A program made the position numbers and the translations under genes. A DNA stretch of 11,980 nt, from contig CADCPD010000029.1 of assembly GCA_902803265.1 (NCBI GenBank), forward strand, positions 1-11,980. Reading direction: 5' to 3'. Position 1 is the stretch's first letter; the number at the start of each line of letters is the position of its first letter. The notes beneath the pieces are model-generated. The model searched no databases, was not told the DNA's origin, and saw only the letters and a program-made list of their open reading frames with translations. The stretch is from an uncultured bacterium. Lineage in GTDB: Bacteria > Cyanobacteriota > Vampirovibrionia > Gastranaerophilales > Gastranaerophilaceae. This document shows positions 1 through 7,186 of the stretch, piece after piece.

Positions 1-1049
1 GATCTACTGCGGGTGGCCCGATGTACTATATTTCCAAGGGTTTAAAAGGCAAAATTCTCGGTAAAATAGCTCCTCATCTTGGTAAAACCTATGCGTTTTG
101 TTCTGTTCTTGCCGTTATTGGCGGATGGAATTTATTTCAAATAAATGCTATGACCACACAGATTACAGAAGTTACAGGTGGAACTTCAAGTGTTTTTTAT
201 AATAATAGCTGGATTATAGGTTTATTTGTGGCTATTATTACGTGGATAACAATTATAGGCGGCATTAAATCTATAGGTAATTTTACCGAAAAAGTTACAC
301 CTTTAATGTGTGCGTTTTATTTAACGAGTATTTTTATAATTTGTATTTTGAATATTCATAATTTGCCTCATACAATAAAAATAATTATAACAGAAGCTTT
401 TCATCCTCAAGCTGTTGCAGGAGGTATGTTTGCTTGTATGTTATGGGGATTTAGACGTGCTATGTTTGCGAACGAGGCCGGATTAGGGACTGCGCCTACA
501 GCATTTGCAGCTGTTAAAACATCAAAACCTGTCGCTCAAGCTTTTATTGCGATGCTTCAGCCGTTTGTAGATACTTGTATCGTTGGAGTTTCTACTGCTT
601 TTGTTATTGTTGTATAAGGTGAATACTTAAACGTTCATGGGGTTGCAGGTATTGAATTAACTTCTAAAGCTTTTGCAACCGCATTTAGTTTTTTCCCTAT
701 CCTCTTAACAATTATGGCAAGCTTTTTTGTTATGGGAACAATGCTTTGTGGTTCTTACTACGGATTACAAGGCTGGCACTTTTTAGTTGGTGAATCTAAA
801 ATTAAAACGAGATTTTTTCAATTACTTTATTGTATTTGCATTGTAATTGGTTCTGCGATGAATTTTAAAAGCATTATCAATCTTTCAGATGCCGTAACTT
901 TGTTTATGGCTGTTCCGAATTTGTTCGCACTATTCATTCTCTCTAACGTTGTCGTTAAAGAGGTTAAAAGATATTGCAAAAAATATGATGTGGGGTTGTT
1001 TAGCGAAGTTAAAGACGAGCCTTACGATGAAGCTACGGATGTAGAATAA
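1..1049 (+). pseudogene. Sodium:alanine/glycine symporter (AGCS family), 5'-partial and interrupted by an in-frame stop
   Basis: This is a multi-pass inner-membrane transporter of the AGCS family, which imports alanine or glycine with sodium. The reading frame is already open at base 3 and encodes the family hallmark GGPMYYI near its start, so the true start lies upstream. About 350 codons are present; the family usually has roughly 440-540 residues. A second hallmark, the FANEAGLGTAP stretch with a preceding Arg-Arg, lies at about 453-500. A TAA codon at 615-617 breaks the frame after STAFVIVV. The same frame then continues with no shift through 32 further codons (including GVAGIELTSKAF, typical of the family) into the C-terminal membrane segments, ending at TAA 1047-1049. 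The ATG at 714 is therefore an internal methionine, not a second gene. The continuous homology-like sequence points to a recent nonsense mutation, or a sequencing/assembly error. Family assignment is sure; loss of function is inferred. Confidence 0.88.
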
Positions 1050-1051
1050 AT

Positions 1052-1300
1052 TTATTTTGTTTTAAATCTGTCACAAATTAAATCTTTCTTTCTGAAAATA
1101 TCTTTTACTTTTTCTGTAACAGTATTTTTTTCTAAATCATCAAGTTCTTTTTTCATTATTGCTTTTTCAAGAACTACCTTGTTGTATATTGACGAACAAG
1201 TTTCCGATTTGTCAACGTGAAGTTTTAATTTTGCTAATTGTTTTTCTTTTTCTTTTATAGATTGTCTTAAATCTTTTTTCTTTATCTCTTTTTTGTTCAT
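1052..1300 (-). CDS. Small lysine-rich coiled-coil protein, unknown function
   Basis: This 82-residue protein is dominated by Lys and Glu, with heptad-like spacing of Leu and Ile through residues 10-60. It has no signal peptide or membrane segment. I do not recognise a family. A long helix or helical hairpin is likely, with single cysteines at about residues 35 and 76. Its stop lies two bases from the stop of the convergent transporter gene. There is no clear Shine-Dalgarno sequence before the ATG (upstream minus-strand sequence is TTATTCTGAATAT) and I see no convincing promoter, which lowers confidence. In its favour, it sits outside other genes and fills the gap exactly. An AT-rich chance frame is possible but less likely given its coherent amphipathic composition. 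Confidence 0.55.
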   Translation of the reverse strand: MNKKEIKKKDLRQSIKEKEKQLAKLKLHVDKSETCSSIYNKVVLEKAIMKKELDDLEKNTVTEKVKDIFRKKDLICDRFKTK

Positions 1301-1449
1301 ATATTCAGAATAAACTTTTAAGTACTAATTTCAATCAATCTTTTAGTGTATTTAACTAAAAACAAAGCAATACAAAAAGTTGATTTTTTACCTCTTTTAA
1401 TTTACATTCTTAATAAATATTTAAATTTATTATACATACTATTATAGAT

Positions 1450-1476
1450 TTGATAAAATAAAAATAACGATATAAA
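1450..1476 (+). promoter_or_regulatory. Possible sigma-70-type promoter for the coiled-coil/cutA operon
   Basis: TTGATA at 1450-1455 (five of six bases of the -35 consensus) is followed after 15 bases by TATAAA at 1471-1476 (five of six of the -10 consensus). The spacer is shorter than the usual 16-18, and the region is so AT-rich that such matches occur by chance. The implied transcript would have a short leader holding the ribosome site AGGAAG at 1485-1490, ten bases before the ATG at 1501. Confidence 0.3.
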
Positions 1477-1500
1477 TAGCATATAGGAAGAGAAATATAA

Positions 1501-4500
1501 ATGGCAGATTTTAACGTTGAAAGACTTACTGAAAAGTTATCGCAACTTGGAGAATTACTTGATGGCATAAGAGCACAAAATGCTCTTAATATGGGTGAAA
1601 CTAACAAAACGTTGACTTCCGTTACGGAAAAGTTAACTAAATTGGATGATCTTTCAACAGATGAATGTTCAAGTTTAATAACAGCTCTTATAGGTGAATT
1701 AAAGAAAAATTTAGATGACAAATATTCTCTTCTTAATATTAAATTTACAGAAATTGAATCCCAATTTAAAAACCTTATTAGATTAAATGAAAGTAATATT
1801 GAACAAAATCAGATAAAAGATTTGTTTGATATTATTTCAACAAACTTAAACGTATTTTCAAAACAAGTTATGTCTCAAGGTGATATTCTTAATGAAATTA
1901 CATTGAGAATTGAATCTTTAAGACTTGAATCTTCTCAAACTCGTGAATTTGCAAAATCTATATCTCAAATTAAATCAGATATTGAAAAATTTAATAACGG
2001 TTTTGAAAGTATTATTATTAACGTTAATTCAAGTTTTGAAAAAGTAACTGATGAATTAAAAAAACAAAGTATAGATGTTTTACAAGATAAAGTTGAAGAT
2101 ATGAAAATGACAATGAATGCTGTCATTTCTACCGTACAAATCTTTGACCAAAAAAATAAATATCTTGAACAACTACTAAATTCAATAACAACAAAAGAAG
2201 ATATTGCTCAAGCAAAAGAAACAATGTATGCAATTATAGAGCAAAATAAAGATTTGGCAGAAAGTGTTAACAATCTTGCTAGTGTTAGTGATTATGACGG
2301 ATTAGTATCTCAGTTAAAAGATTCCAAAAACCTTATTGAATCAGCTAATGATAAACTTGTTGATGAATTATCAAAGCTTGAAAGTGCTGTAAGAAATATT
2401 CTTTCTCACGAAGATTTTGAAGCTTTCAAAAAAGATTTAAACAAATTAATTTATGAAGTTATTGAATCTACAAATGTAGTAAGAGGCGAAGTTTTAGGTA
2501 CAACTTCTGAAATAAGAAATCTTATTACCGTAATGAATTCTCTTGATTTTAAAACAATATTCAATAAAGTTTTGAATAATCTTACAAATCTTGAAAGCAA
2601 TATAAAAACAACAATTTATGAAGTTATAAATAAAATTAATCAGGAATCTGAAAATTTAAACACAAGACTTTCTGCCGATTTAGGCGGAAAAATGGACGTT
2701 ATAAATGATAACATTTCAAAGATACCCGGATATACAACAGAAAAAATTGAAATATCATTAAATGATTTATCAAATAAAATGTCTATGATTCATTCTGATG
2801 TAAGAGAAGCAAATAATTTATATACTGATAGCTTTTCTGCAAAATATGATGTTTTGGCTGATAAATTAAATACTACAAATATAGCTCTTGATACAATTTC
2901 CAGTTTGGGAATAAGTTCTTTAAAATTTAATATTGAAGATTTAGGTCAAAAATTAGAACAATCTAAAGAATATTTATCTGAAACAGCTCAAGATAATTAT
3001 AATGAACTTTTAGATAAAATGAAAACTTTGGCTAAAGGTATAGAATTACTTGATGATAAAATTTCAAAGCCAAATAATGAGGCTATAGAAATTGTTTTGA
3101 CAAAAGTTGCAGAATTAACAAGAAAAGTTGAAGATTTCAATATAAATATAGAAAAGGTTGAATTTGCAGAAAATATTAACCGCTTAAAAGAAGTCTTAAA
3201 CTTTATGCCTGAGATTATCAAAGAAAGTATTAGAAAAGATTTCACAACAACAATTGAAACAGATATTTCAACAAGATTAGATGATTTAGAAACTTTGGTG
3301 TCTAATATTACAACCGAATATTCAAATTCTTTAACTGATTTTAAAACAAAAGTATCTGATTCTATCGATTTAATTAAAGAAAACACTGAAACAAGTGATA
3401 TCAAGTTAAACAATACAGTTTTTGAAATTAATGCTATGAAAGCTGAAATTCAAAAAATTTATCTTGAAATAACTAAAATGACAGAAGAACAAAGTCAAAG
3501 ATTTGTTGATATTCAAGATAATGCAGTAAATAGAATTGAAGAAGTAATAAGCGGATTTTCATCACTTTCTCATAATGTTGAAGAAAATAATGCACAAAAA
3601 GCTGCGATGGATTTTAAATCTCTTGAAGAAAAATTAGAAAACTTTATTTCAAGTTTTCAAAATAAATCAGGTTTTCAGCATACGCAGTTTTCAGATGAAG
3701 AAAGTGAAGTTACGGGAGAATTATCTGAAGATGCTTATTTGAGAATAGAAGCAAAATTAAACAAAATAAAAGATCAATTGAATTTTAATTCGGTGAATTA
3801 TTTTGAAGCGGCAAAAGATAATATGCATACGATATTAGAAGAAATTGAGCCGATAAAAGACCGTTTAAGATCATTTGCTGATGAAGATTATCAAACATTA
3901 ATGAATGATTTTAAAATTCAACTTGAATATTTTACAAGTAAGTTAAAATCATTATTTGAAGAAGTAGAAGGAACGGGAAATACAAACGTCTTAGATAATT
4001 TGTTTGCAGGATTAGCTTCTCTAAACGGAAAGATGGAAGCTTTGGAAACAGGTTTAAAAGACTTGACTCAAAATGGTGTTTCTATAGCAAGTGCTTCAAA
4101 TGTCGGACAAGCAAATATAAATATCGATGATACAAATATCTCAAATTTAGCAGAAACTTTAAAAACATTATCTGCTGCGAGTATTGTTGAACTTAAAAAT
4201 GGAATGGAAGCTGTGAATAAAAAGTTAGACTTACTAACAGCGCAAGAAAAGGAATTAGATTTTCTATCTCCTGAAAAAGGTATAGAGCAGCTTGCAAAAT
4301 TAAATGAAGTAATAAGCGTTGAAAAATTGAACGCTTTAAACAAATTGAATTTGTTAGATAAACTTGAAACTTTGAGTGTATTAGATAATATTGATAAAAT
4401 ACCTCAAATAAATACATTTTTAGAATTACAAAATCAATTAAAAGAAATTATCATTGCTCTTGATCAAAAAATCAACGCTTTCTATAAGAATATGGAAGGT

Positions 4501-5619
4501 ATAGATAGATTATCAACAGAAATAAAAGAAAGTTTTGAAGCTTCAAAAGAAGATATGTTAAAAAGCGTATTAGGCGTTTTTGAACAAATTTCATTTGTTG
4601 AAGAAGCTGAAGAAATTAAAGATTTTATTGATGGAAATGTGGTTAGTGAATTAAAAACCGTAAATGAAGCAATAGCTGAAAATTCAAAAGAAATAAAGAA
4701 TTTAAAACACATAATGAATTCAAATAATCCTCTTGAATATTCAGAACTTGAAAGTGATTTCAAAAATATTCAATTGTCATTTGAAAAATTAAAAATAGAA
4801 GATTTAACACCAATCTATGAAGGATTAAATGCATTAAGAGAAGAAGGTTTGAATTCAATAAAAGAGCAAATAAATATGCTTCAATCCGGTTCAGGTCAAA
4901 ATAATAATTATTCTTATACAATGCAGGATATTGAATCAGATATAGCAAAATTGAGAATGACTTTAAACGAAATTCAAAATGACGAAAGACTAGAAGCAGT
5001 ATCTCAGAATATGGATCAGTTAGTAAACTTCTTAGATGGTTTAAAATTTGATTTTACAAGAGAAGATTTAGGTAATATGCATCATCATATTGCAAGAATG
5101 ACAGATGAATTGACAGACTTATCTTCTAGAACCAATAAACTAATCTTAACATCGGAAGATTCAAGTAATTCCGTAAAAAAGACAGTAGGCAGATTTGAGC
5201 AGTTCTTAAGTCAAATTTATAATAGTATTAAGCCAATCGCAGATCTTAATATAGTGGTTAAAATGGATACAATTACCACAATTATTGATAGAATATCAAG
5301 AGCAAATGAAAATAATGCCAAAATGATAATAAATATCAATGAAAAGCTTGACGCTGTAGAAAGTGGAATTGTTGAAAATATCAAGGAGTTGAAAAAATTA
5401 ATGCCACAATCAGGTTCTGTAATGAGTGCTATAGAAAGAAAATTTGAAGAACAACAAGAACGCTTAGCTTCAATGGAAGAAAAATTAAATGAATTTATGG
5501 AAACATTTGAAGCAAAAGATGGAAGCGAACTTGGAAAACAAATAATGAATATAGATAAAAAACTTGCTAAATTAAATAAGAGTATAGAAAAAGTAACCTC
5601 TTATGTAGATGAGGAATAA
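1501..5619 (+). CDS. Giant coiled-coil protein (1372 residues), unknown function
   Basis: I do not recognise a family. The protein is nearly all predicted helix, rich in Glu, Lys, Asn, Ser, Ile and Leu with heptad-like hydrophobic spacing, very few Pro and only one evident Cys (about residue 56). There is no signal peptide, membrane segment, Walker motif or other catalytic motif, so it is probably a cytoplasmic structural or scaffolding protein. Short Gly/Asn/Ser-rich breaks, for example around residues 823-829, 857-879 and 1129-1140, divide the helix into segments. Residues 943-967 have leucines every three residues (LNALNKLNLLDKLETL and onward). Residues 1194-1196 are HHH in an otherwise His-poor chain. 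A helix-capping motif Glu/Ser-Asp-aromatic/aliphatic recurs, for example at 233, 264, 304, 349, 479, 795, 1086, 1100 and 1188. The start has an AGGAAG ribosome site ten bases upstream. The next gene, cutA, begins 8 bases after the stop, suggesting cotranscription. Alternatives are an SMC-like or filament-forming protein without an ATPase head, or a chemoreceptor-like helical scaffold; none can be shown. Confidence 0.93.
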   Translation: MADFNVERLTEKLSQLGELLDGIRAQNALNMGETNKTLTSVTEKLTKLDDLSTDECSSLITALIGELKKNLDDKYSLLNIKFTEIESQFKNLIRLNESNIEQNQIKDLFDIISTNLNVFSKQVMSQGDILNEITLRIESLRLESSQTREFAKSISQIKSDIEKFNNGFESIIINVNSSFEKVTDELKKQSIDVLQDKVEDMKMTMNAVISTVQIFDQKNKYLEQLLNSITTKEDIAQAKETMYAIIEQNKDLAESVNNLASVSDYDGLVSQLKDSKNLIESANDKLVDELSKLESAVRNILSHEDFEAFKKDLNKLIYEVIESTNVVRGEVLGTTSEIRNLITVMNSLDFKTIFNKVLNNLTNLESNIKTTIYEVINKINQESENLNTRLSADLGGKMDVINDNISKIPGYTTEKIEISLNDLSNKMSMIHSDVREANNLYTDSFSAKYDVLADKLNTTNIALDTISSLGISSLKFNIEDLGQKLEQSKEYLSETAQDNYNELLDKMKTLAKGIELLDDKISKPNNEAIEIVLTKVAELTRKVEDFNINIEKVEFAENINRLKEVLNFMPEIIKESIRKDFTTTIETDISTRLDDLETLVSNITTEYSNSLTDFKTKVSDSIDLIKENTETSDIKLNNTVFEINAMKAEIQKIYLEITKMTEEQSQRFVDIQDNAVNRIEEVISGFSSLSHNVEENNAQKAAMDFKSLEEKLENFISSFQNKSGFQHTQFSDEESEVTGELSEDAYLRIEAKLNKIKDQLNFNSVNYFEAAKDNMHTILEEIEPIKDRLRSFADEDYQTLMNDFKIQLEYFTSKLKSLFEEVEGTGNTNVLDNLFAGLASLNGKMEALETGLKDLTQNGVSIASASNVGQANINIDDTNISNLAETLKTLSAASIVELKNGMEAVNKKLDLLTAQEKELDFLSPEKGIEQLAKLNEVISVEKLNALNKLNLLDKLETLSVLDNIDKIPQINTFLELQNQLKEIIIALDQKINAFYKNMEGIDRLSTEIKESFEASKEDMLKSVLGVFEQISFVEEAEEIKDFIDGNVVSELKTVNEAIAENSKEIKNLKHIMNSNNPLEYSELESDFKNIQLSFEKLKIEDLTPIYEGLNALREEGLNSIKEQINMLQSGSGQNNNYSYTMQDIESDIAKLRMTLNEIQNDERLEAVSQNMDQLVNFLDGLKFDFTREDLGNMHHHIARMTDELTDLSSRTNKLILTSEDSSNSVKKTVGRFEQFLSQIYNSIKPIADLNIVVKMDTITTIIDRISRANENNAKMIININEKLDAVESGIVENIKELKKLMPQSGSVMSAIERKFEEQQERLASMEEKLNEFMETFEAKDGSELGKQIMNIDKKLAKLNKSIEKVTSYVDEE

Positions 5620-5627
5620 AAGGATAA

Positions 5628-5948
5628 ATGAGCAGTTGTATAGTAATATATTGCACAGTTCCGACAAAACAAGATGCAAAATCAATAGCTAAAATATTAT
5701 TAACACAACGTCTTGCTGCTTGTATAAACATTGTGGATAAGATTCAATCAATATTCAGCTGGCATGATGAAATATGTGAAGAAAAAGAATTGTTGATGAT
5801 GATAAAAACAAAAAGTACTCTTTTTGACAGAGTAAGACAAGCTATAAAATTAACACATCCTTATAATATTCCTGAAATTATAGCAATTCCGATAGAACAA
5901 GCCGATAGTGAATATTTAGAATGGATAAATACGGAAACGATAGATTAA
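5628..5948 (+). CDS. cutA: CutA1-like divalent-cation tolerance protein
   Basis: CutA proteins are small, very stable trimeric ferredoxin-like folds. They were linked to copper and other divalent-metal tolerance in E. coli, though their biochemical role is still unclear. The 106 residues match the usual length and keep the family landmarks: the opening strand ending CTVP (9-12), LAAC (29-32), the Trp of the IFSW strand (45), IKTK (59-62), HPY (77-79), the PE pair (82-83) and the closing YLEW (96-99). The family cysteine C32 and three further cysteines (4, 9 and 50) could bind metal. The gene starts 8 bases after the coiled-coil gene. AGGA at 5621-5624 lies only three bases from the ATG, while GAGGAA at 5611-5616, inside the end of the upstream gene, is eleven away, so translation may be coupled. 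The downstream peptidase-like gene overlaps its last 28 bases. Family identification is secure; a metal role in this organism is inferred. Confidence 0.95.
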   Translation: MSSCIVIYCTVPTKQDAKSIAKILLTQRLAACINIVDKIQSIFSWHDEICEEKELLMMIKTKSTLFDRVRQAIKLTHPYNIPEIIAIPIEQADSEYLEWINTETID

Positions 5949-6745
5949 ATAGGCTTATTGACTTTATAAGAAAACAGGGGTTGATTGTAAACACAAAGAC
6001 AAAAGCCAGAGGTCATCAGGGATTTTTTTCAAATGGAAGAATAGATATATCAAAAAATATTCCTGACGGAAGAATTGTACCAACGCTTTTACATGAATTT
6101 TCGCATTATATTCATTCAAAAATGGAACTTTCTATTGCCAAAACAGGTGGAAGTTTGTCTGTGTTATTTAATAATCCGGAATATATGAGTGAAATATTTG
6201 AAGAACTTGTTAATGTAACTCATTTTGTAGATGAAAATTCGCTTCATAAAAAACTTTCTTACCATAAAGAACAAATAAAGAAAAAAATAAAAGAGTTAGA
6301 TATAGAAATAAAAAAAGAATACCCTCAATTTCAACGTTCAAAAAATTTTAAAGAACTTGAAAAACTTGTAAGAAAAACAAATGCAAAGTATTTATTAAAA
6401 TATGATAGGGTAAAAATAAAAGGTTGGTTTTTTCAATGTCCCAAAATAATTTCAATAGATACGATTGAACAAGATTTTCCTGACTTAAAACCGTCAATCA
6501 TTGCATTTATAAGATTAAAGTCATACCAAAAAAAACAAAACCGGGTTTCACAGAGAATAAACAAATTGAATAAGTATTACGAAAGACCAACAGAGCTTTT
6601 TGCCAGATTTGTAGAAGGTGTGTATATTGACGAAGAAAAAATAAAAGAGCTTGCTCCAAAAAGTTTTGAAAGATTTTATGAATTATTGAATGAAAATTAC
6701 TATGGAGAATTAAAAATGTTGCTGAAATATGCAAAAGAATATTAA
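5921..6745 (+). CDS. HEXXH zinc-metallopeptidase-like protein
   Basis: The 274-residue protein carries HEFSH at residues 58-62 within VPTLLHEFSHYIHSK, a classic zincin zinc-binding helix (two His ligands and a catalytic Glu). Near the C-terminus, residues 222-232 read RPTELFARFVE. Stretches like this follow the HEXXH in metallopeptidase domains of the ImmA/IrrE-like and phage polyvalent-protein types, so E225 is a good candidate for the third zinc ligand. Between them (about 95-215) lies a Lys/Glu-rich helical insert. No signal peptide or membrane segment is visible, so it is probably cytoplasmic. The ATG at 5921 is the only usable start before the motif; an in-frame TGA lies at 5909-5911. 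It overlaps the end of cutA by 28 bases with only a weak ribosome site, suggesting translational coupling to cutA. The substrate is unknown. Its stop overlaps that of the convergent GtrA gene by four bases. Confidence 0.85.
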   Translation: MDKYGNDRLNRLIDFIRKQGLIVNTKTKARGHQGFFSNGRIDISKNIPDGRIVPTLLHEFSHYIHSKMELSIAKTGGSLSVLFNNPEYMSEIFEELVNVTHFVDENSLHKKLSYHKEQIKKKIKELDIEIKKEYPQFQRSKNFKELEKLVRKTNAKYLLKYDRVKIKGWFFQCPKIISIDTIEQDFPDLKPSIIAFIRLKSYQKKQNRVSQRINKLNKYYERPTELFARFVEGVYIDEEKIKELAPKSFERFYELLNENYYGELKMLLKYAKEY

Positions 6746-7128
6746 TTTTTTTTGAAAGTAAAGCCTTTGTGCATGAAAAAATTTATTATTATGGTTATTC
6801 CGGTAACAATAATATTTGCATAAATTGCGCTGATTTTTAATAAAGATACCAATACATACATCATTATAAGACCAGTAAGCATTGATGTTCCGTTTGTTAT
6901 ATAAGTCCGTAAATATTCAGCAAGATAATTACCTTTTGTTTTAAAAACAAAGAATTTATAAAATAGAAAAGCTTGAGTTATAGCAATAATATTACAAATA
7001 AAACCCCATAAAAGATAATGTGCTTCTCCAAAAATTAAAATAACAACAGTATATAAACCTATACCAAAAATGGTATTAAAAATACCTACAAAAATATATT
7101 TAAATATTTGATTTAAGTTATTATCCAT
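6742..7128 (-). CDS. GtrA-like membrane protein
   Basis: This 128-residue protein has the four transmembrane helices of the GtrA family (about residues 10-33, 38-62, 78-97 and 101-119) and the typical ending INFFMHKGFTFKK, close to the family's N-F-x(3)-K-x-(F/W)-x-F pattern. An early FVGIFNT segment matches the conserved first helix. GtrA proteins are proposed to flip or handle undecaprenyl-phosphate-linked sugars for O-antigen glucosylation, teichoic-acid or arabinogalactan decoration; for this copy the lipid-linked substrate is unknown. Usual gtrA partners (a GtrB-type dolichol-phosphate-glucosyltransferase-like enzyme and a GtrC-type transferase) are not adjacent. The glycan genes that follow could be functional partners. 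The ribosome site is weak. The gene runs divergently from the FkbM methyltransferase and its stop overlaps the metallopeptidase-like gene's stop in a shared TTAA. Confidence 0.9.
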   Translation of the reverse strand: MDNNLNQIFKYIFVGIFNTIFGIGLYTVVILIFGEAHYLLWGFICNIIAITQAFLFYKFFVFKTKGNYLAEYLRTYITNGTSMLTGLIMMYVLVSLLKISAIYANIIVTGITIIINFFMHKGFTFKKN

Positions 7129-7186
7129 ATATTTTAACAGAATTATTATTATTGTACTTCAAATTTTATTATTATAAAATAAATTT
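7129..7186. promoter_or_regulatory. Divergent intergenic region between gtrA-like and FkbM genes
   Basis: This 58-bp gap is almost all A and T and must hold any promoters for both flanking genes. On the minus strand a perfect TATAAT (7176-7171) is present without a recognisable -35. On the plus strand TTGTAC at 7152-7157 and TATAAA at 7173-7178 sit 15 bases apart, which would give a near-leaderless transcript for the gene at 7187. Neither flanking gene has a strong Shine-Dalgarno sequence. The exact promoter positions cannot be fixed by eye. Confidence 0.3.

Noticed and set aside
615..617. TAA read as a sense codon (recoding) in the symporter
   Set aside because: TAA is the terminal stop of most clearly complete genes in the window, and bacterial recoding normally uses TGA or TAG.
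714..1049. A separate 111-residue membrane protein gene
   Set aside because: It is in the same frame as the upstream transporter, and the 32 codons between the TAA and its ATG are family-like. It is the tail of one broken gene, and no ribosome site precedes the ATG.
1341..1361. Inverted repeat TTTTAGT...ACTAAAA as an operator or terminator
   Set aside because: Seven pairs with a single G-C pair in an AT-rich gap are expected by chance, and its placement matches neither gene end.
1301..1500. Small RNA or riboswitch in the divergent gap
   Set aside because: The region is nearly all A/T with no stable paired structure or conserved motif that I can see.
1410..1721. Minus-strand frame overlapping the start of the coiled-coil gene
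   Set aside because: It is antisense to coding sequence and promoter, of low-complexity composition and without a ribosome site; a shadow of the real gene.
2997..4948. Several minus-strand frames inside the coiled-coil gene
   Set aside because: All are Ser/Phe/Leu-rich mirror products expected opposite Glu/Lys-rich coding sequence; none has start signals or a recognisable domain.
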